A DNA stretch of 64,000 bases from Bacteroidaceae bacterium (GTDB lineage: Bacteria > Bacteroidota > Bacteroidia > Bacteroidales > Bacteroidaceae), in the NCBI GenBank assembly GCA_017524545.1, contig JAFXVN010000005.1:1-64000 (forward strand), read 5' to 3'. Position 1 is the stretch's first letter. The number at the start of each line of letters is the position of its first letter. The translations under genes were made by a program, and so were the position numbers. Below the pieces are notes generated by a model, which worked only from the letters and a program-made list of their open reading frames with translations, was not told where the DNA came from and did no database searches. Below are positions 51,191 through 60,364 of the stretch, piece after piece.

Positions 51191-51315
51191 GTAATAAAAT
51201 CGGAAAGTTATACCAATTGAATAAATAAAACTTGTTTTCTTTTGTAGAAAAGTGTAAAAATGTGGTCTTTTATGGATAAAATAGAGCAAACAAAATGCCG
51301 ATTGTATGCAGGCAG

Positions 51316-51717
51316 TTACTTCTTGTTCATGTAAATGTAGTAGCTGATGCCTCGACGCACATTTTCGATGACTGCTTCCGACGAGACGGTGGCTCCTGTC
51401 ACAGCATCCACCTTGCATTTCTCGGCAGTCTTGACGGGCATTCCGTTCCATTTCTTCAACAGCCCTTTCTCCACCATGTCGAAATACTTGGGGGTCTCTT
51501 CGTTTTCAAGTGCCTCTATGCGAAGCACTTTTCCGCCCTTGATATAGACCTTCACGGGCGTGCAGCCCACATAGCCCTCAATGTCTGTGGCGAGGGACGT
51601 GGTGTTTATGACGGTGACATCTTTCTCCTGGGTCATTATCGGCTCGTCCGTTGTCTGGCTTGTCAGGAAGAGGAATGCGCTCGCAAGCGCAGCCGAGGTC
51701 AATATGTTTCTTTTCAT
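51316..51717 (-). CDS. secreted FMN-binding domain protein
   Basis: 133 residues with a signal peptide (KRNILTSAALASAFLFLTSQ). The FMN-binding domain (NqrC/RnfG type) spans about 45-130 and contains GYVGCTPVKVYIKGGKVLRIEAL and the flavinylation-like motif DAVTGATVSSEAV. The Thr in S/TGAT is the residue to which FMN is covalently attached in related proteins. It lies 25 nt downstream of an Fe-S aldo/keto reductase with a Tat-like signal, suggesting an extracytoplasmic electron-transfer pair. An ApbE flavin transferase is not in the window. Confidence 0.85.
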   Translation of the reverse strand: MKRNILTSAALASAFLFLTSQTTDEPIMTQEKDVTVINTTSLATDIEGYVGCTPVKVYIKGGKVLRIEALENEETPKYFDMVEKGLLKKWNGMPVKTAEKCKVDAVTGATVSSEAVIENVRRGISYYIYMNKK

Positions 51718-51742
51718 CTTTTAATCCTTAATGTTCGTGAGT

Positions 51743-53161
51743 TTAGCTTTTTCTCCTTGTCATTTCCACGAGGTGGCTCATGTGCTTTGGGATGGGCAGC
51801 TGTTGCGGACACTTCTGCAAACATTCGCCGCAGTCCTGACATCTGTTGGCTCTTGCCTTGTCGGGAATGGCGGCACGATAGGCTTCCAGATAAGCTTTAC
51901 GCTTCTCCTCGAAATCGGGAGCTGTGCTGTCGGGCAAGGGCAGACGGCCTTCGGCAACAGCCTTGTTGTAGAATGCGAAGTTGCCCGGAATGTCCACACC
52001 ATACTTGCAGGGCATACAGTAGGCACATGTGGTGCAGCCTATCGTCGGCAGTCCCGACATTTTGTCGGCGATGCGTGCCAGCAGCTCGTTCTCGACCTTT
52101 GTGCAGGGTTCAAGGGGAGAGAATGTTGCCAGGTTTTCTTGCAAGTGCTCCATGCGGTTCATGCCGCTCAGTATGGTCAGTACATCCGGGTGCGACCCAA
52201 CCCAGCGGAAGCCCCAACGGGCAGGTGTATCATCCTTGCGGGCACGGGTCAACTGGTCGCGGACATCGTCGGACACATTTGCAAGGGAGCCGCCCCGAAG
52301 GGGTTCCATGATGACTGCCTGAATGCCCAGCTTTTCGAGCCTGCCGTACAGATACTCGGCATTGGCATCATCGGCACGTCTTCTTCGGGTGGAGGAATGA
52401 TGCCAGTCGAGGTAGTTCATCTGTATCTGCACAAAGTCCCAGTGATATTGGTCGTGATGGTCGAGCAGCCAGTCGAACACCTTCACGTCGCCATGATAGC
52501 TGAAGCCGAGATGACGGATGCGACCAGCCTTGCGCTCTTCCACGAGGAAGTCCAGCAGCCCATTGTCGAGAAACCGTCCTCGCAGATTGTGCATTCCACC
52601 GCTTCCCACACTGTGCAAAAGGTAATAGTCAATGTAATCGACCTGAAGCTTGCGAAACGAGTTCTCGTATATTTCCTTCGACTTCTCGAACGACCACAGA
52701 CCTTCGTTTTGGTTGGACATCTTTGTTGCCACAAAGTATTTGTCCCGGGGATAACGGCATAGGGCCAAGCCTGTCGCCGTCTCGTTCGTCCCGCCGCCAT
52801 ACATGGGAGCGGTGTCGAAGTAGTTTACACCGTTGGCGATGGCATAGTCAACCAGTTCGTTCACCTTTTCCTGTTCGCGTGGCAGACGCATCATGCCGAA
52901 GCCCAGCAAAGAAATCTGCTCGCCTGTGCCGTTTTGGGTGCGGTAGGTCATGCCACCAGCCTCTGCCCCTTCCTCTTCCTCTGAAGAGGATAGGAGTTGG
53001 GCAGCAGGAAATCTCCCTCCTTGGGGGGAGGCAGACGAGGGGGTGGCTCCTATTGTCATTATCGACAATGCCGTTACCGAGCCTAACCCTATTCGCTCCA
53101 GAAACTGCCGGCGATTCATCTCATGCATTTGCTTGCCATCCTTTTTCATGTCCATATACAT
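51743..53161 (-). CDS. aldo/keto reductase with Tat-like signal and C-terminal 4Fe-4S cysteines
   Basis: 472 residues. The N terminus NRRQFLERIGLGSVTALSIMTIGA looks like a twin-arginine signal. The AKR barrel (about 75-345) shows GFGMMRLP, YFDTAPMYGGG, the catalytic-site segment DYIDYYLLHSV and SGMNRMEHLQENL. The C terminus carries CTTCAYCMPC (Cys376-385) and CQDCGECLQKCP (Cys441-451), the ferredoxin-type ligands of the Fe-S AKR subfamily. Residues about 40-70 (SSASPQGGRFPAAQLLSSSEEEE) are encoded by a CTCCCTCC..GGGGAG repeat and are not family-like. Substrate unknown; probably passes electrons to or from the FMN protein downstream. Confidence 0.87.
   Translation of the reverse strand: MYMDMKKDGKQMHEMNRRQFLERIGLGSVTALSIMTIGATPSSASPQGGRFPAAQLLSSSEEEEGAEAGGMTYRTQNGTGEQISLLGFGMMRLPREQEKVNELVDYAIANGVNYFDTAPMYGGGTNETATGLALCRYPRDKYFVATKMSNQNEGLWSFEKSKEIYENSFRKLQVDYIDYYLLHSVGSGGMHNLRGRFLDNGLLDFLVEERKAGRIRHLGFSYHGDVKVFDWLLDHHDQYHWDFVQIQMNYLDWHHSSTRRRRADDANAEYLYGRLEKLGIQAVIMEPLRGGSLANVSDDVRDQLTRARKDDTPARWGFRWVGSHPDVLTILSGMNRMEHLQENLATFSPLEPCTKVENELLARIADKMSGLPTIGCTTCAYCMPCKYGVDIPGNFAFYNKAVAEGRLPLPDSTAPDFEEKRKAYLEAYRAAIPDKARANRCQDCGECLQKCPQQLPIPKHMSHLVEMTRRKS
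53013..53031. repeat. in-frame GC palindrome near the N terminus of the aldo/keto reductase
   Basis: CTCCC (53013-53017) pairs with GGGAG (53026-53030). Encodes SPQGGR between the signal and the catalytic domain. Confidence 0.6.
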
Positions 53162-53227
53162 TTCACATTATATATATATGACACGCGCGTGTAGAAAAGG
53201 TTTAATTCCTTCTCCTCGGGGATGCTG

Positions 53228-55558
53228 CTAATCGCTCAGGGAGTAGGGCTTGCCCGTCGTCGTTCCGCGCTTCTTATTGGGCGTGCTGCTCATAAAGAAC
53301 TCGAGAACGCCGCCTGCCATGATGTCCCCATGCGTGATGTAGAGCTTGTCGTAAGGCTTGCCGTTGAGCGTCACCTTCTTGACATAGCGGTTCTTATCGC
53401 TGACCTCTGGAGCCTTGATGAGGAAATGCTTGCCATTAGGCAGGGTCAGCTTGCAGGAAGGAACGTATGGCGCACCAAGCACATACTGGTCAGACCCGGG
53501 GCAGACAGGATAGAAGCCCATCGCCGTGAAGATGTACCAAGCCGACATCTGGCCGCAGTCGTCGTTGCCGTGCAGACCGTCGATGTTGTTGATGTACATG
53601 CGGTTCATTATCTCGCGCAGCCAGTACTGGCTCTTCCAAGGCTGTGAGGTCCAGGCATAGAGGTAGGGGACGTGGTGGCTGGGTTCGTTGCCGTGAACGT
53701 AGCCGCCCAGCAAGCACTCCTCTTCGATGTCCTCGTTGTCCTCGTAGTACTTCTTGTCGAGAGGTTCGGCAAAAAGGTTGTCGAGCCGCTCGATAAACTT
53801 TTTGTCGCCACCGAAGCATTCAATCATGCCCTTCACGTCGTGGGGAACATGGAAAGAGTAGTTGGCGCTGTTGCCCTCGATGAAGCCCTCGCCGTAGGTT
53901 TGTAAAGGAGAGAAATCCTTCTTCCAGCTGCCGTCCTTATACTTCGGGCAGGCAAGCCCGATGGCAGGGTTGAAGACGTTGCGGTAGTTAAGCGCACGCT
54001 TCTTGAAGGTCTCTGCCATTTCCTTGTCGCCGGCATCGAGAGCCGCCTGATAGATGGTCCAGTCGTCGTAGGCATATTCGAGGGTGTTGCTTGCGCTTGT
54101 GCCGCAGCGGTCGTAAGGAACATATCCGTACTGAATGTAGTCCGTCAAGCCTTCCATCCACTTGGAGGTGGCAGTGGCCTTCATCGCTTCGAGCATCGCC
54201 TTCTTGTCCTTGATACCGAGCTTCTTGGCAACGTCCGAGAGGACAGCGACAGCATGGTAGCCGCTCATGCACCAACCTTCGTTGGCCATCAGGTACCAGA
54301 CGGGCAACAAATGGAGTGCGCTCTGCTGTTGGATGCGAATCATGCTTTCCGCCATGTCTGCGCCTTGGCGTGGCTTGATAAGGTTGAGCAGGGGATGTTC
54401 TGCGCGATAGGTGTCCCAAAGAGAGAAGATGGTGTAGTTCGTGAAGCCGTCGGCCTGGTGAATCTCCATGTCGTTGCCGCGATACTTCCCATCCACGTCC
54501 ATATACACGGAGGGGTTAATCATGGTGTGGTAGAGCGAGGTGTAGAAGAGTGCCTTCTGGTCGTCGGTGCCTTCTATCTCCAGTCCCGTCAGCTCCTGCT
54601 TCCATTGCTCTGTGGTGCGAGCCTTAATCTGTTCGAAAGTGAGGCCTGCCGCTTCAGCCCTCAGGTTGGCAAGAGCACCGCTTTGACTGACAGCAGAGAG
54701 CGCGACCTTGATGGTCAACTGACGGCTTGACGGAAGTTTGCATTGGAAGTATGCGGCAATTTCGCGTCCAGCCATGTCGGGGAAGTTGTGATGGATGTCG
54801 TTCTTGCGCCAGAAGCCGTTGTACTTCATCCGTTGTTCATCCTTATAGCCATAGTTCTGTATAGGTTCGGAGAGCGAGATAGCGAAGTAGGTGTAGTTCT
54901 GGCGCGCCCATCCGTTGGTGATGCGGTAGCCCGTGAGCAGGGTGTCGTTCTCTACGCGAAGGTACGACCATAGTGTCTTTCCATCATAGTTGTAGATGCC
55001 GTGGCCAAGGTCGAGAATGAAAGCCCCCTCTCCGCTCCCTACCTCAGGGAAGGTATATTGATGCACGCCGACGCGCTGGGTTGCAGTGAGTTGTGCCAAG
55101 ATGCCATAGTCCTCCAGCTTGACCTCATAGTAGCCCGGTGAACACTTTTCGGTGTCGTGCGAGAAGCGCGAGCGATAACCTGTTTCTGGTGCTTCGGCAG
55201 TGCCCGGGTTGGTCTGTATCTTGCCAGTCGTGGGCATGATGAGGATGTCGCCGAGGTCGGAGTGGCCAGTGCCGCTCAGATGCGTGTGGCTGAAGCCGAC
55301 AATAGTCTTGTCGCGGTGCTGATAGCCGGCGCAGTACTCATAGACCTTGCCCTGATACTTGCCATCCACATTGTGGGGTATGGTGTCTGTTTCGGGACTG
55401 AGCTGTACGATGCCGAAGGGCGCACAAGCTCCGGGGAAGGTGTGTCCCATGCCGTTCGTGCCAATGATGGGGTTGACGTAGGAAATGACGTCTTGAGAGC
55501 GAAGCGTGAGGGATGAGGCGTGAAGAATAACAAGCGATAAAATAAGGGACTTCTTCAT
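53228..55558 (-). CDS. GH92 family alpha-mannosidase
   Basis: 776 residues from the ATG at 55558 (signal peptide KKSLILSLVILHASSLTLRS-Q). GH92 signatures throughout: YVNPIIGTNGMGHTFPGACAPFG, GFSHTHLSGTGHSDLGD, the barrel segment HGNEPSHHVPYLY and GNDDCGQMSAWYIFTAMGFYPVCPGSDQY (catalytic acid and Ca-binding region). These enzymes remove mannose from alpha-mannans and N-glycans in a Ca2+-dependent, inverting reaction. It stands outside any SusC/D locus, 93 nt after HU across a terminator, and no own -7 box is visible. Periplasmic or surface location from the signal peptide. Confidence 0.95.
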   Translation of the reverse strand: MKKSLILSLVILHASSLTLRSQDVISYVNPIIGTNGMGHTFPGACAPFGIVQLSPETDTIPHNVDGKYQGKVYEYCAGYQHRDKTIVGFSHTHLSGTGHSDLGDILIMPTTGKIQTNPGTAEAPETGYRSRFSHDTEKCSPGYYEVKLEDYGILAQLTATQRVGVHQYTFPEVGSGEGAFILDLGHGIYNYDGKTLWSYLRVENDTLLTGYRITNGWARQNYTYFAISLSEPIQNYGYKDEQRMKYNGFWRKNDIHHNFPDMAGREIAAYFQCKLPSSRQLTIKVALSAVSQSGALANLRAEAAGLTFEQIKARTTEQWKQELTGLEIEGTDDQKALFYTSLYHTMINPSVYMDVDGKYRGNDMEIHQADGFTNYTIFSLWDTYRAEHPLLNLIKPRQGADMAESMIRIQQQSALHLLPVWYLMANEGWCMSGYHAVAVLSDVAKKLGIKDKKAMLEAMKATATSKWMEGLTDYIQYGYVPYDRCGTSASNTLEYAYDDWTIYQAALDAGDKEMAETFKKRALNYRNVFNPAIGLACPKYKDGSWKKDFSPLQTYGEGFIEGNSANYSFHVPHDVKGMIECFGGDKKFIERLDNLFAEPLDKKYYEDNEDIEEECLLGGYVHGNEPSHHVPYLYAWTSQPWKSQYWLREIMNRMYINNIDGLHGNDDCGQMSAWYIFTAMGFYPVCPGSDQYVLGAPYVPSCKLTLPNGKHFLIKAPEVSDKNRYVKKVTLNGKPYDKLYITHGDIMAGGVLEFFMSSTPNKKRGTTTGKPYSLSD

Positions 55559-55580
55559 GATGGAAAAACTTAAGGGAAAC

Positions 55581-55623
55581 AAAAAAAGCGGAGAGCAGCA
55601 AGTCAGTACTTGCGCTGTCCGCT
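55581..55623 (-). terminator. intrinsic terminator of the HU-like gene
   Basis: Read on the minus strand: AGCGGACAGCGCAAGT, a 4-nt loop, and ACTTGCTGCTCTCCGCT, a bulged stem of about 15 bp, followed by seven T residues. Confidence 0.85.
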
Positions 55624-55651
55624 TGAGATTTCAATTGTCAATTGGCAGTTT

Positions 55652-55930
55652 TCAACTTTTAGCTACAGCCTCCATGAAGTCCTTGCAGGGCTTGAAGTAG
55701 GGGATGTCGTGAGCGGGAATGACCATTGTGGTGTTCTTGGAGATGTTGCGTGCGGTCTTCTGTGCACGGTGCTTAAGTGTCCAAGTTCCCCAGCCGCGAA
55801 TGAAGACGCTCTCCTTGTTGATGAGCGATTCCTTGAGCGTGTCGATTACACCTTCTACTGCCGCTAATGCTGTGGGCTGGTCGATGCCTGTTTTCTCGGC
55901 TACCAACTTGACTAATTCAATTTTCGTCAT
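55652..55930 (-). CDS. HU/IHF family DNA-binding protein
   Basis: 92 residues from the ATG at 55930 (MTKIELVKLVAEKTGI). Typical histone-like fold: N-terminal helices with TALAAVEGVIDTLKESLINKESVFIRGWGTW. The DNA-binding arms follow with RAQKTARNISKNTTMVIPAHDIPYFKPCKDF, close to the usual GRNPxTG...IPAxxxPxFKPGK. A nucleoid-shaping protein. Good promoter (55980) and terminator (55581) make it a monocistronic unit. Confidence 0.95.
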   Translation of the reverse strand: MTKIELVKLVAEKTGIDQPTALAAVEGVIDTLKESLINKESVFIRGWGTWTLKHRAQKTARNISKNTTMVIPAHDIPYFKPCKDFMEAVAKS

Positions 55931-55979
55931 ATTTGCTTGAATTTTATGTGTTTTGATTGATGTTTTTGAAATTGTGGCA

Positions 55980-55987
55980 CAAAGGTA
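55980..55987 (-). promoter_or_regulatory. -7 promoter box of the HU-like gene
   Basis: TACCTTTG on the minus strand, 49 nt before the ATG at 55930. Confidence 0.7.
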
Positions 55988-56118
55988 CAAAAATATGTGG
56001 TAAGTGGAAAGTGAAGCGTGAAGATTTTTTGTTAATTTAGCTTATTTTTTCATTTTGGACATTATAATCAGGGGCTTCTGCCGCTTGTGTCGGGCAACTT
56101 GGCGTGTGCAGCTATTCT

Positions 56119-57228
56119 TCACAGCCTCTCGTAACCCCATTCGTCGAAGGCTTCTCCCCAATGTTCGTTGACGAGCTGGATGGTACGCGGATTGTACTGG
56201 TACTTGTTCTTCTTGTATCCCTTTTTGCCAAGGATATAGCTTTCGATAGCGGGCTTTGCCTCGTCCCAACCAGGCAGGCCGAGCTTCCTGTAGATGTCTT
56301 CCGTTATGGCAAGGGCATCCTGCTCTATGTCCTCGAAACGGACTTCATAGAGATTGGCCGGGGCAAGGCTTTGTTTCTGCTCCTTGTAGGCGTGATACAG
56401 CTCCATGTAGTTGCGCAGTATGTTCTGTTCCATCTCTTCATCAGTAATGGAATTGAGTTGGAGCTGCTTGATGGTGTTGAGATAGAAGGAACGTGTACTC
56501 TCGAAAACGGTATAGGGATTACGCATTATATATATGTATCGTGCGCGCGGGAAGAGTTCAGAAAGGGCTTTGATGCGCCCCGTATGGGATGGGTTCTTGC
56601 TGAGGTACTGCGTGCCGCCTGTATTCCAAAGGCTTATCTTGACAAGTTTCTCGAAGGTTTGTTTGAACTCTTGCAGCTCTTCGTCGGTGATGTCGCGGAA
56701 GGTGAGGAAGCGGTCGCACCATTCCTGCATCCTTTCGGGGAAAATCCAGAAGTTGTAGTAGTTGCAGGGTGTCATGTTATTCAGGGCGAACTCCTCCTCC
56801 TGCGGCAGGTCCGGGGCAAGCTCCATGTTGTCGGTGGGCCGTTTGTCGGGCATCACATACTTCATAACTGGTTTGAAGAAGCCTTGCAATGCCATGACGC
56901 AATGCGGGAAGACGGTCTGGTAGGTTGTGGTGTAGCCGAAGTGCTTGTCCTGTGCAAAGATGTTGTGGACGAAGGTTGTGCCGCTGCGCCAGTGTCCGAG
57001 GATAAAGAGCGGGTCGTTTTCCAAAGGCTTGTTGGCAAGCTGCTCTTGGTATCTGCGCTTTTGTATGGAAGCACAAAGACTGAGCAGTCGGCAAACGGCT
57101 TTCGTCAGCTGGTATTTCGTGACTTTGTCAGATGCTATGTGTTGTCCTTTGGTGATACGTTTGAAGGTATTCCAGTCGGCACCAATCAACGTAGTGACAG
57201 GAAAATTGTTGAAGTTTAGCAAACTCAT
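56119..57228 (-). CDS. PAPS-dependent sulfotransferase
   Basis: 369 residues. The 5'-phosphosulfate loop GHWRSGTTF (about residues 78-86) and the 3'-phosphate-binding segment SKNPSHTGRIKALSELFPRARYIYIMRNPY mark a sulfotransferase of the PAPS-dependent superfamily; FEDIEQDAL..IYRKLGLP is the usual C-terminal part. It is the last gene of a run cysC-cysD-cysN that makes its donor PAPS. In Bacteroides thetaiotaomicron a comparable cluster with sulfotransferase BT_0416 sulfates cholesterol and other sterols. By analogy this enzyme may sulfate a sterol, lipid or glycan; sequence alone does not tell which. Confidence 0.88.
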   Translation of the reverse strand: MSLLNFNNFPVTTLIGADWNTFKRITKGQHIASDKVTKYQLTKAVCRLLSLCASIQKRRYQEQLANKPLENDPLFILGHWRSGTTFVHNIFAQDKHFGYTTTYQTVFPHCVMALQGFFKPVMKYVMPDKRPTDNMELAPDLPQEEEFALNNMTPCNYYNFWIFPERMQEWCDRFLTFRDITDEELQEFKQTFEKLVKISLWNTGGTQYLSKNPSHTGRIKALSELFPRARYIYIMRNPYTVFESTRSFYLNTIKQLQLNSITDEEMEQNILRNYMELYHAYKEQKQSLAPANLYEVRFEDIEQDALAITEDIYRKLGLPGWDEAKPAIESYILGKKGYKKNKYQYNPRTIQLVNEHWGEAFDEWGYERL

Positions 57229-57239
57229 GTTGATGGCTT

Positions 57240-57290
57240 TTCGTTATATCGTTATGTCGTCATTACGTTATATCGTTATCACGAAACGAC
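57240..57290. repeat. CGTTATATCGTTATGTCGT tandem repeat
   Basis: Degenerate repeat of CGTTATATCGTTAT units between cysN and the sulfotransferase gene, reaching the cysN stop region. Confidence 0.6.
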
Positions 57291-58736
57291 GACCTTTATT
57301 TCTATTCCTTGCCTGTTGAGTTCTTTGACAGCTGTCTCGATGGCTTCGTAATGTTCGGGGGCAATGCCGAGTCGGGGAAGGTCGAGTGTGGGCAGGTCTT
57401 CCTTCTGCAAGTCCTCTTCTGCAAGTGGCTTTTCTATCATGCCTACAGCGCACGTGTTGTTGGTGATGGGGTCGATGAGGATGAAGGCACCAGTTGCCCT
57501 GTTCCGGGTGTAGGCATCGAAGAAGAGCGTCTTGGCAGTGGTTATCTGCACCTGACCTATTTCATTGAGTTGGAAGTCTGCACCAGGCAGTTGCTCCATC
57601 GTGTTGACATCTATGCGGTAGTCGATGGCGCTGATGGTGGCACGGGTCGTGTTTGTGTTAGCCTTGAGGAAGAACTGTTTGCTGCGGTCCATAGGTTCCT
57701 CGTCCATCCAGACAAGTTTCGTCTGCAAGTGCCGTCCGATGAAAGGTAGATTGTTGGGCTTGACGAGCATCTCGCCTCTGGAGATGTCTATTTCGTCTTC
57801 CAGTGTTATCGTGACGCATTGTGGACAGAAGGCCTCCCCCGCCCCCTCCAAAGGAGGGGTGAAGCATCCGCTCGTTGGGGTGATGCATTCTTTCACGCGG
57901 CTTATCTTCCTGCTGGGCAATGCCATGACTTCGTCGCCCTTATGGATGATTCCGCTTGCAATCTTTCCGCAGAAGCCCCGGAAGTCGAGATTGGGGCGCA
58001 AGACATATTGGACGGGGAAGCGGAAGTCCTGCATGTTGCGGTCGCGGTCGATGGGTACTGTCTCAAGGAAATCAAGCAGCGAGATGCCCTTGAACCAAGG
58101 CGTGCGCTCGCTCTTCTCCACGACGTTGTCCCCTTCCTTGGCCGAGAGAGGGAAGCATGTGACATCCTCTATGCCAAGCCGCCCCGTGAGCTTCAAGTAT
58201 TCGTCTTTAATCCTGTTGAAGACGTCTTCTGAGAAGGCCACGAGATCCATCTTGTTAACGGCAAGAGCAATGTGTTTGATGCCAAGCAGCGAAACGAGGA
58301 AGGTGTGGCGGCGCGTCTGTGTGATGACACCTGTTCGGGCATCAACGAGAATGATGGCAAGGTTGGCAGTGGAGCCGCCTGTAATCATGTTTCGCGTGTA
58401 TTGCTCGTGTCCGGGTGTGTCTGCTATGATGAACTTTCGTTGGTTTGTGCTAAAATAGCGATAGGCCACGTCTATGGTGATGCCTTCTTCGCGTTCTGCC
58501 TTCAAGCCGTCAAGCAGCAAGGCATAGTCAATCTCTCCGGCACCCGCATTGCCCACGCGCCTCGAATCGCGCTCCAGGGCTTGCAGCTGGTCTTCGTAGA
58601 GCTTTTTGCTATCGAAGAGTAGACGTCCGATGAGGGTTGACTTGCCGTCATCGACACTGCCTGCAGTAAGCAATCTGAGGAGCGACTTGCGCTCATCGGC
58701 ATCAAGATAAGCCTTTATGTTCAGTTCATAGTTCAT
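57279..58736 (-). CDS. cysN: sulfate adenylyltransferase subunit 1 (GTPase)
   Basis: 485 residues. Drives APS synthesis from ATP and sulfate by GTP hydrolysis together with CysD. G motifs: GSVDDGKST (about 26-34), switch region [32 protein letters not shown] and NKMD. The C-terminal EF-Tu-like barrels follow. Residues about 288-303 ([16 protein letters not shown]) contain extra sequence encoded by a CCCCTCC-AAA-GGAGGGG palindrome (57843-57859), just before the conserved [17 protein letters not shown]. The N-terminal MNYEL is encoded by the AACTATGAACT repeat, and relatives begin near LNIKAYL. No APS kinase fusion; cysC is separate. Confidence 0.95.
   Translation of the reverse strand: MNYELNIKAYLDADERKSLLRLLTAGSVDDGKSTLIGRLLFDSKKLYEDQLQALERDSRRVGNAGAGEIDYALLLDGLKAEREEGITIDVAYRYFSTNQRKFIIADTPGHEQYTRNMITGGSTANLAIILVDARTGVITQTRRHTFLVSLLGIKHIALAVNKMDLVAFSEDVFNRIKDEYLKLTGRLGIEDVTCFPLSAKEGDNVVEKSERTPWFKGISLLDFLETVPIDRDRNMQDFRFPVQYVLRPNLDFRGFCGKIASGIIHKGDEVMALPSRKISRVKECITPTSGCFTPPLEGAGEAFCPQCVTITLEDEIDISRGEMLVKPNNLPFIGRHLQTKLVWMDEEPMDRSKQFFLKANTNTTRATISAIDYRIDVNTMEQLPGADFQLNEIGQVQITTAKTLFFDAYTRNRATGAFILIDPITNNTCAVGMIEKPLAEEDLQKEDLPTLDLPRLGIAPEHYEAIETAVKELNRQGIEIKVVVS
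57843..57859. repeat. in-frame GC palindrome in cysN
   Basis: CCCCTCC-AAA-GGAGGGG, a perfect 7-bp stem, encoding TPPLEGAG. Confidence 0.8.
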
Positions 58737-58840
58737 AATTCATAGTTCATAGTTGTTTTACTTCATAATTTATGGTTCGTAATTCATGTCGTTTTAGGGC
58801 GTAGCCTAACTATGAACTATGAACTCATAACTATGCACTA
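58722..58840. repeat. AACTATGAACTATG tandem repeat between cysD and cysN
   Basis: Degenerate repeats on both polarities (TTCATAGTTCATAATTCATA, then AACTATGAACTATGAACTC). They fill the only long gap of the sulfation operon and cover the cysN start codon. Confidence 0.75.
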
Positions 58841-59749
58841 TTAAAAGTATCCCTCCCTCTTCTTCTGCTCCATGCTTGCCTCTTGGTCGAAGTCGATGAC
58901 GCGCGTCGTGCGTTCGCTCTTCGTCGTGGTCATCATTTCCTCCACAATCTCTTCGATGGTCGTGGCATTGCTCTCCACGGCACCAGTCAGAGGCCAGCAT
59001 CCGAGGGTACGGAAGCGGACCATGCGGTTATGGATTTTCGGCACAAGCTCCTTGGGCAGGCGGTCATCGTCGGCCATGATGAGGTTGCCGTCTATCTCCA
59101 CGCAGGGACGTTCCTTTGCGAAGTAGAGCGGAACAACGGGAATGTTCTCCAAGCGGATGTACTGCCAGACGTCAAGCTCTGTCCAATTGCTGAGGGGAAA
59201 GACGCGGATGCTTTCTCCCTTGTGGACACGGCTGTTGTAGATGTCCCAAAGCTCGGGACGCTGGTTCTTTGGATCCCACTGGTTGAACTGGTCGCGGAAG
59301 CTGAAGATGCGCTCTTTGGCACGGGACTTCTCTTCGTCTCGGCGTGCGCCACCGAAGGCAGCGTCGAACTTCCACTTGTTCAGTGCGTCAAGCAAGGCTT
59401 TCGTCTTCATCAGGTCGGTATGCACCTTGCTGCCGTGGGTGAAGGGACCCACACCGGCACGGAATGCCTCCATGTTGCTCTCCACAATCAGGTTCCAGCC
59501 ATGCTCCTTGGCATAGCTGTCGCGGAACTCAATCATCTCGCGGAATTTCCATTTACTGTCGATGTGCATGAGCGGGAAGGGAACCTTGCCAGGCGCAAAG
59601 GCTTTCTCGGCCAGACGCACCATGACGGAGCTGTCTTTGCCGATGCTGTAGAGCATGACAGGATTCTCAAACTCCGCCGCCACCTCGCGTATGATGTGTA
59701 TGCTCTCGGCTTCGAGCTCCTGTAGGTGAGTTAAACGATATTCAGACAT
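58841..59749 (-). CDS. cysD: sulfate adenylyltransferase subunit 2
   Basis: 302 residues, full family length. PP-loop-type ATP site [35 protein letters not shown], the [21 protein letters not shown] block, [28 protein letters not shown] and the C-terminal [12 protein letters not shown] with [17 protein letters not shown]. Forms APS with CysN. Six nt downstream of cysC. No APS/PAPS or sulfite reductase genes are adjacent, so the product is likely meant for sulfation. Confidence 0.96.
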   Translation of the reverse strand: MSEYRLTHLQELEAESIHIIREVAAEFENPVMLYSIGKDSSVMVRLAEKAFAPGKVPFPLMHIDSKWKFREMIEFRDSYAKEHGWNLIVESNMEAFRAGVGPFTHGSKVHTDLMKTKALLDALNKWKFDAAFGGARRDEEKSRAKERIFSFRDQFNQWDPKNQRPELWDIYNSRVHKGESIRVFPLSNWTELDVWQYIRLENIPVVPLYFAKERPCVEIDGNLIMADDDRLPKELVPKIHNRMVRFRTLGCWPLTGAVESNATTIEEIVEEMMTTTKSERTTRVIDFDQEASMEQKKREGYF

Positions 59750-59755
59750 TATATA

Positions 59756-60364
59756 TTATTTGGTGTCTATTCCTATTAGTCCAATGACAGCTTCTACTTC
59801 CTCTTCGAGCGTCATCTGGCTGGTGTCGAGACAGAGGTCGGGATGCATGGGGGCTTCGAAGGGGGCGCTGATGCCGGTGAAATCCTTGACTTCCCCTCTA
59901 CGTGCGCGGGCATAGAGACCTTTCACGTCGCGGCGTTCACATTCGCTGAGAGGCGGGGCGATATAAACCTCGCGGAAGTCCTTTGCACCGATGATGTTGC
60001 GAGCCATCTGCCTTAATCCTATTGTGGGAGAGACGAAGCAGGCTATCGTCACAATGCCCGTCTCGACGAAAAGCTTGCCTATCTCAGCAATGCGGCGGAT
60101 GTTCTCTCGTCGGTCTTCGGCAGAGAAGCCGAGGTTGGAGTTAATGCCTGTGCGGATGTTGTCACCATCGAGGATGCGGCACAGGATGCCACGCCGGTGC
60201 AACTCTCTTTCCACGCCTATAGCAATAGTGCTCTTGCCGCTGCCGCTCAAGCCGGTCATCCATATCATAATGCCGTGCTGACCGAGGAGCTTTTCTTTGT
60301 CCTCGCGGCTCATCATCTTGTCGAAAATTGGGAAGATGGAAGAGGCTATTATCTTATCGGCCAT
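59756..60364 (-). CDS. cysC: adenylylsulfate kinase
   Basis: 202 residues from the ATG at 60364. Phosphorylates APS to PAPS. P-loop GLSGSGKST (38-46), DGDNIRTGINSNLGFSAEDRRENIRR (APS and DGDNxR motif), ACFVSPTIGLRQMAR, and CERRDVKGLYARARRGEVKDFTGISAPFEAP are all conserved. The start overlaps the end of the SLC13 permease gene by 16 bases. Longer forms reaching further upstream are only the permease region in another frame. Confidence 0.96.
   Translation of the reverse strand: MADKIIASSIFPIFDKMMSREDKEKLLGQHGIMIWMTGLSGSGKSTIAIGVERELHRRGILCRILDGDNIRTGINSNLGFSAEDRRENIRRIAEIGKLFVETGIVTIACFVSPTIGLRQMARNIIGAKDFREVYIAPPLSECERRDVKGLYARARRGEVKDFTGISAPFEAPMHPDLCLDTSQMTLEEEVEAVIGLIGIDTK

Noticed and set aside
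51731..52762. 343-codon plus-strand frame opposite the aldo/keto reductase
   Set aside because: Antisense shadow of conserved AKR and Fe-S codons.
53181..53192. ACACGCGCGTGT palindrome upstream of the aldo/keto reductase as an operator
   Set aside because: Single 12-bp copy with no second site and no promoter box near; too little to support a regulatory call.
56042..56269. 75-codon minus-strand frame at the end of the sulfotransferase gene
   Set aside because: Mostly overlaps the sulfotransferase 3' end in another frame and has no signal or motif.
57240..57290. CGTTATATCGTTAT repeat as a CRISPR or iteron array
   Set aside because: Units are short, degenerate and without spacers, like the other low-complexity repeats.
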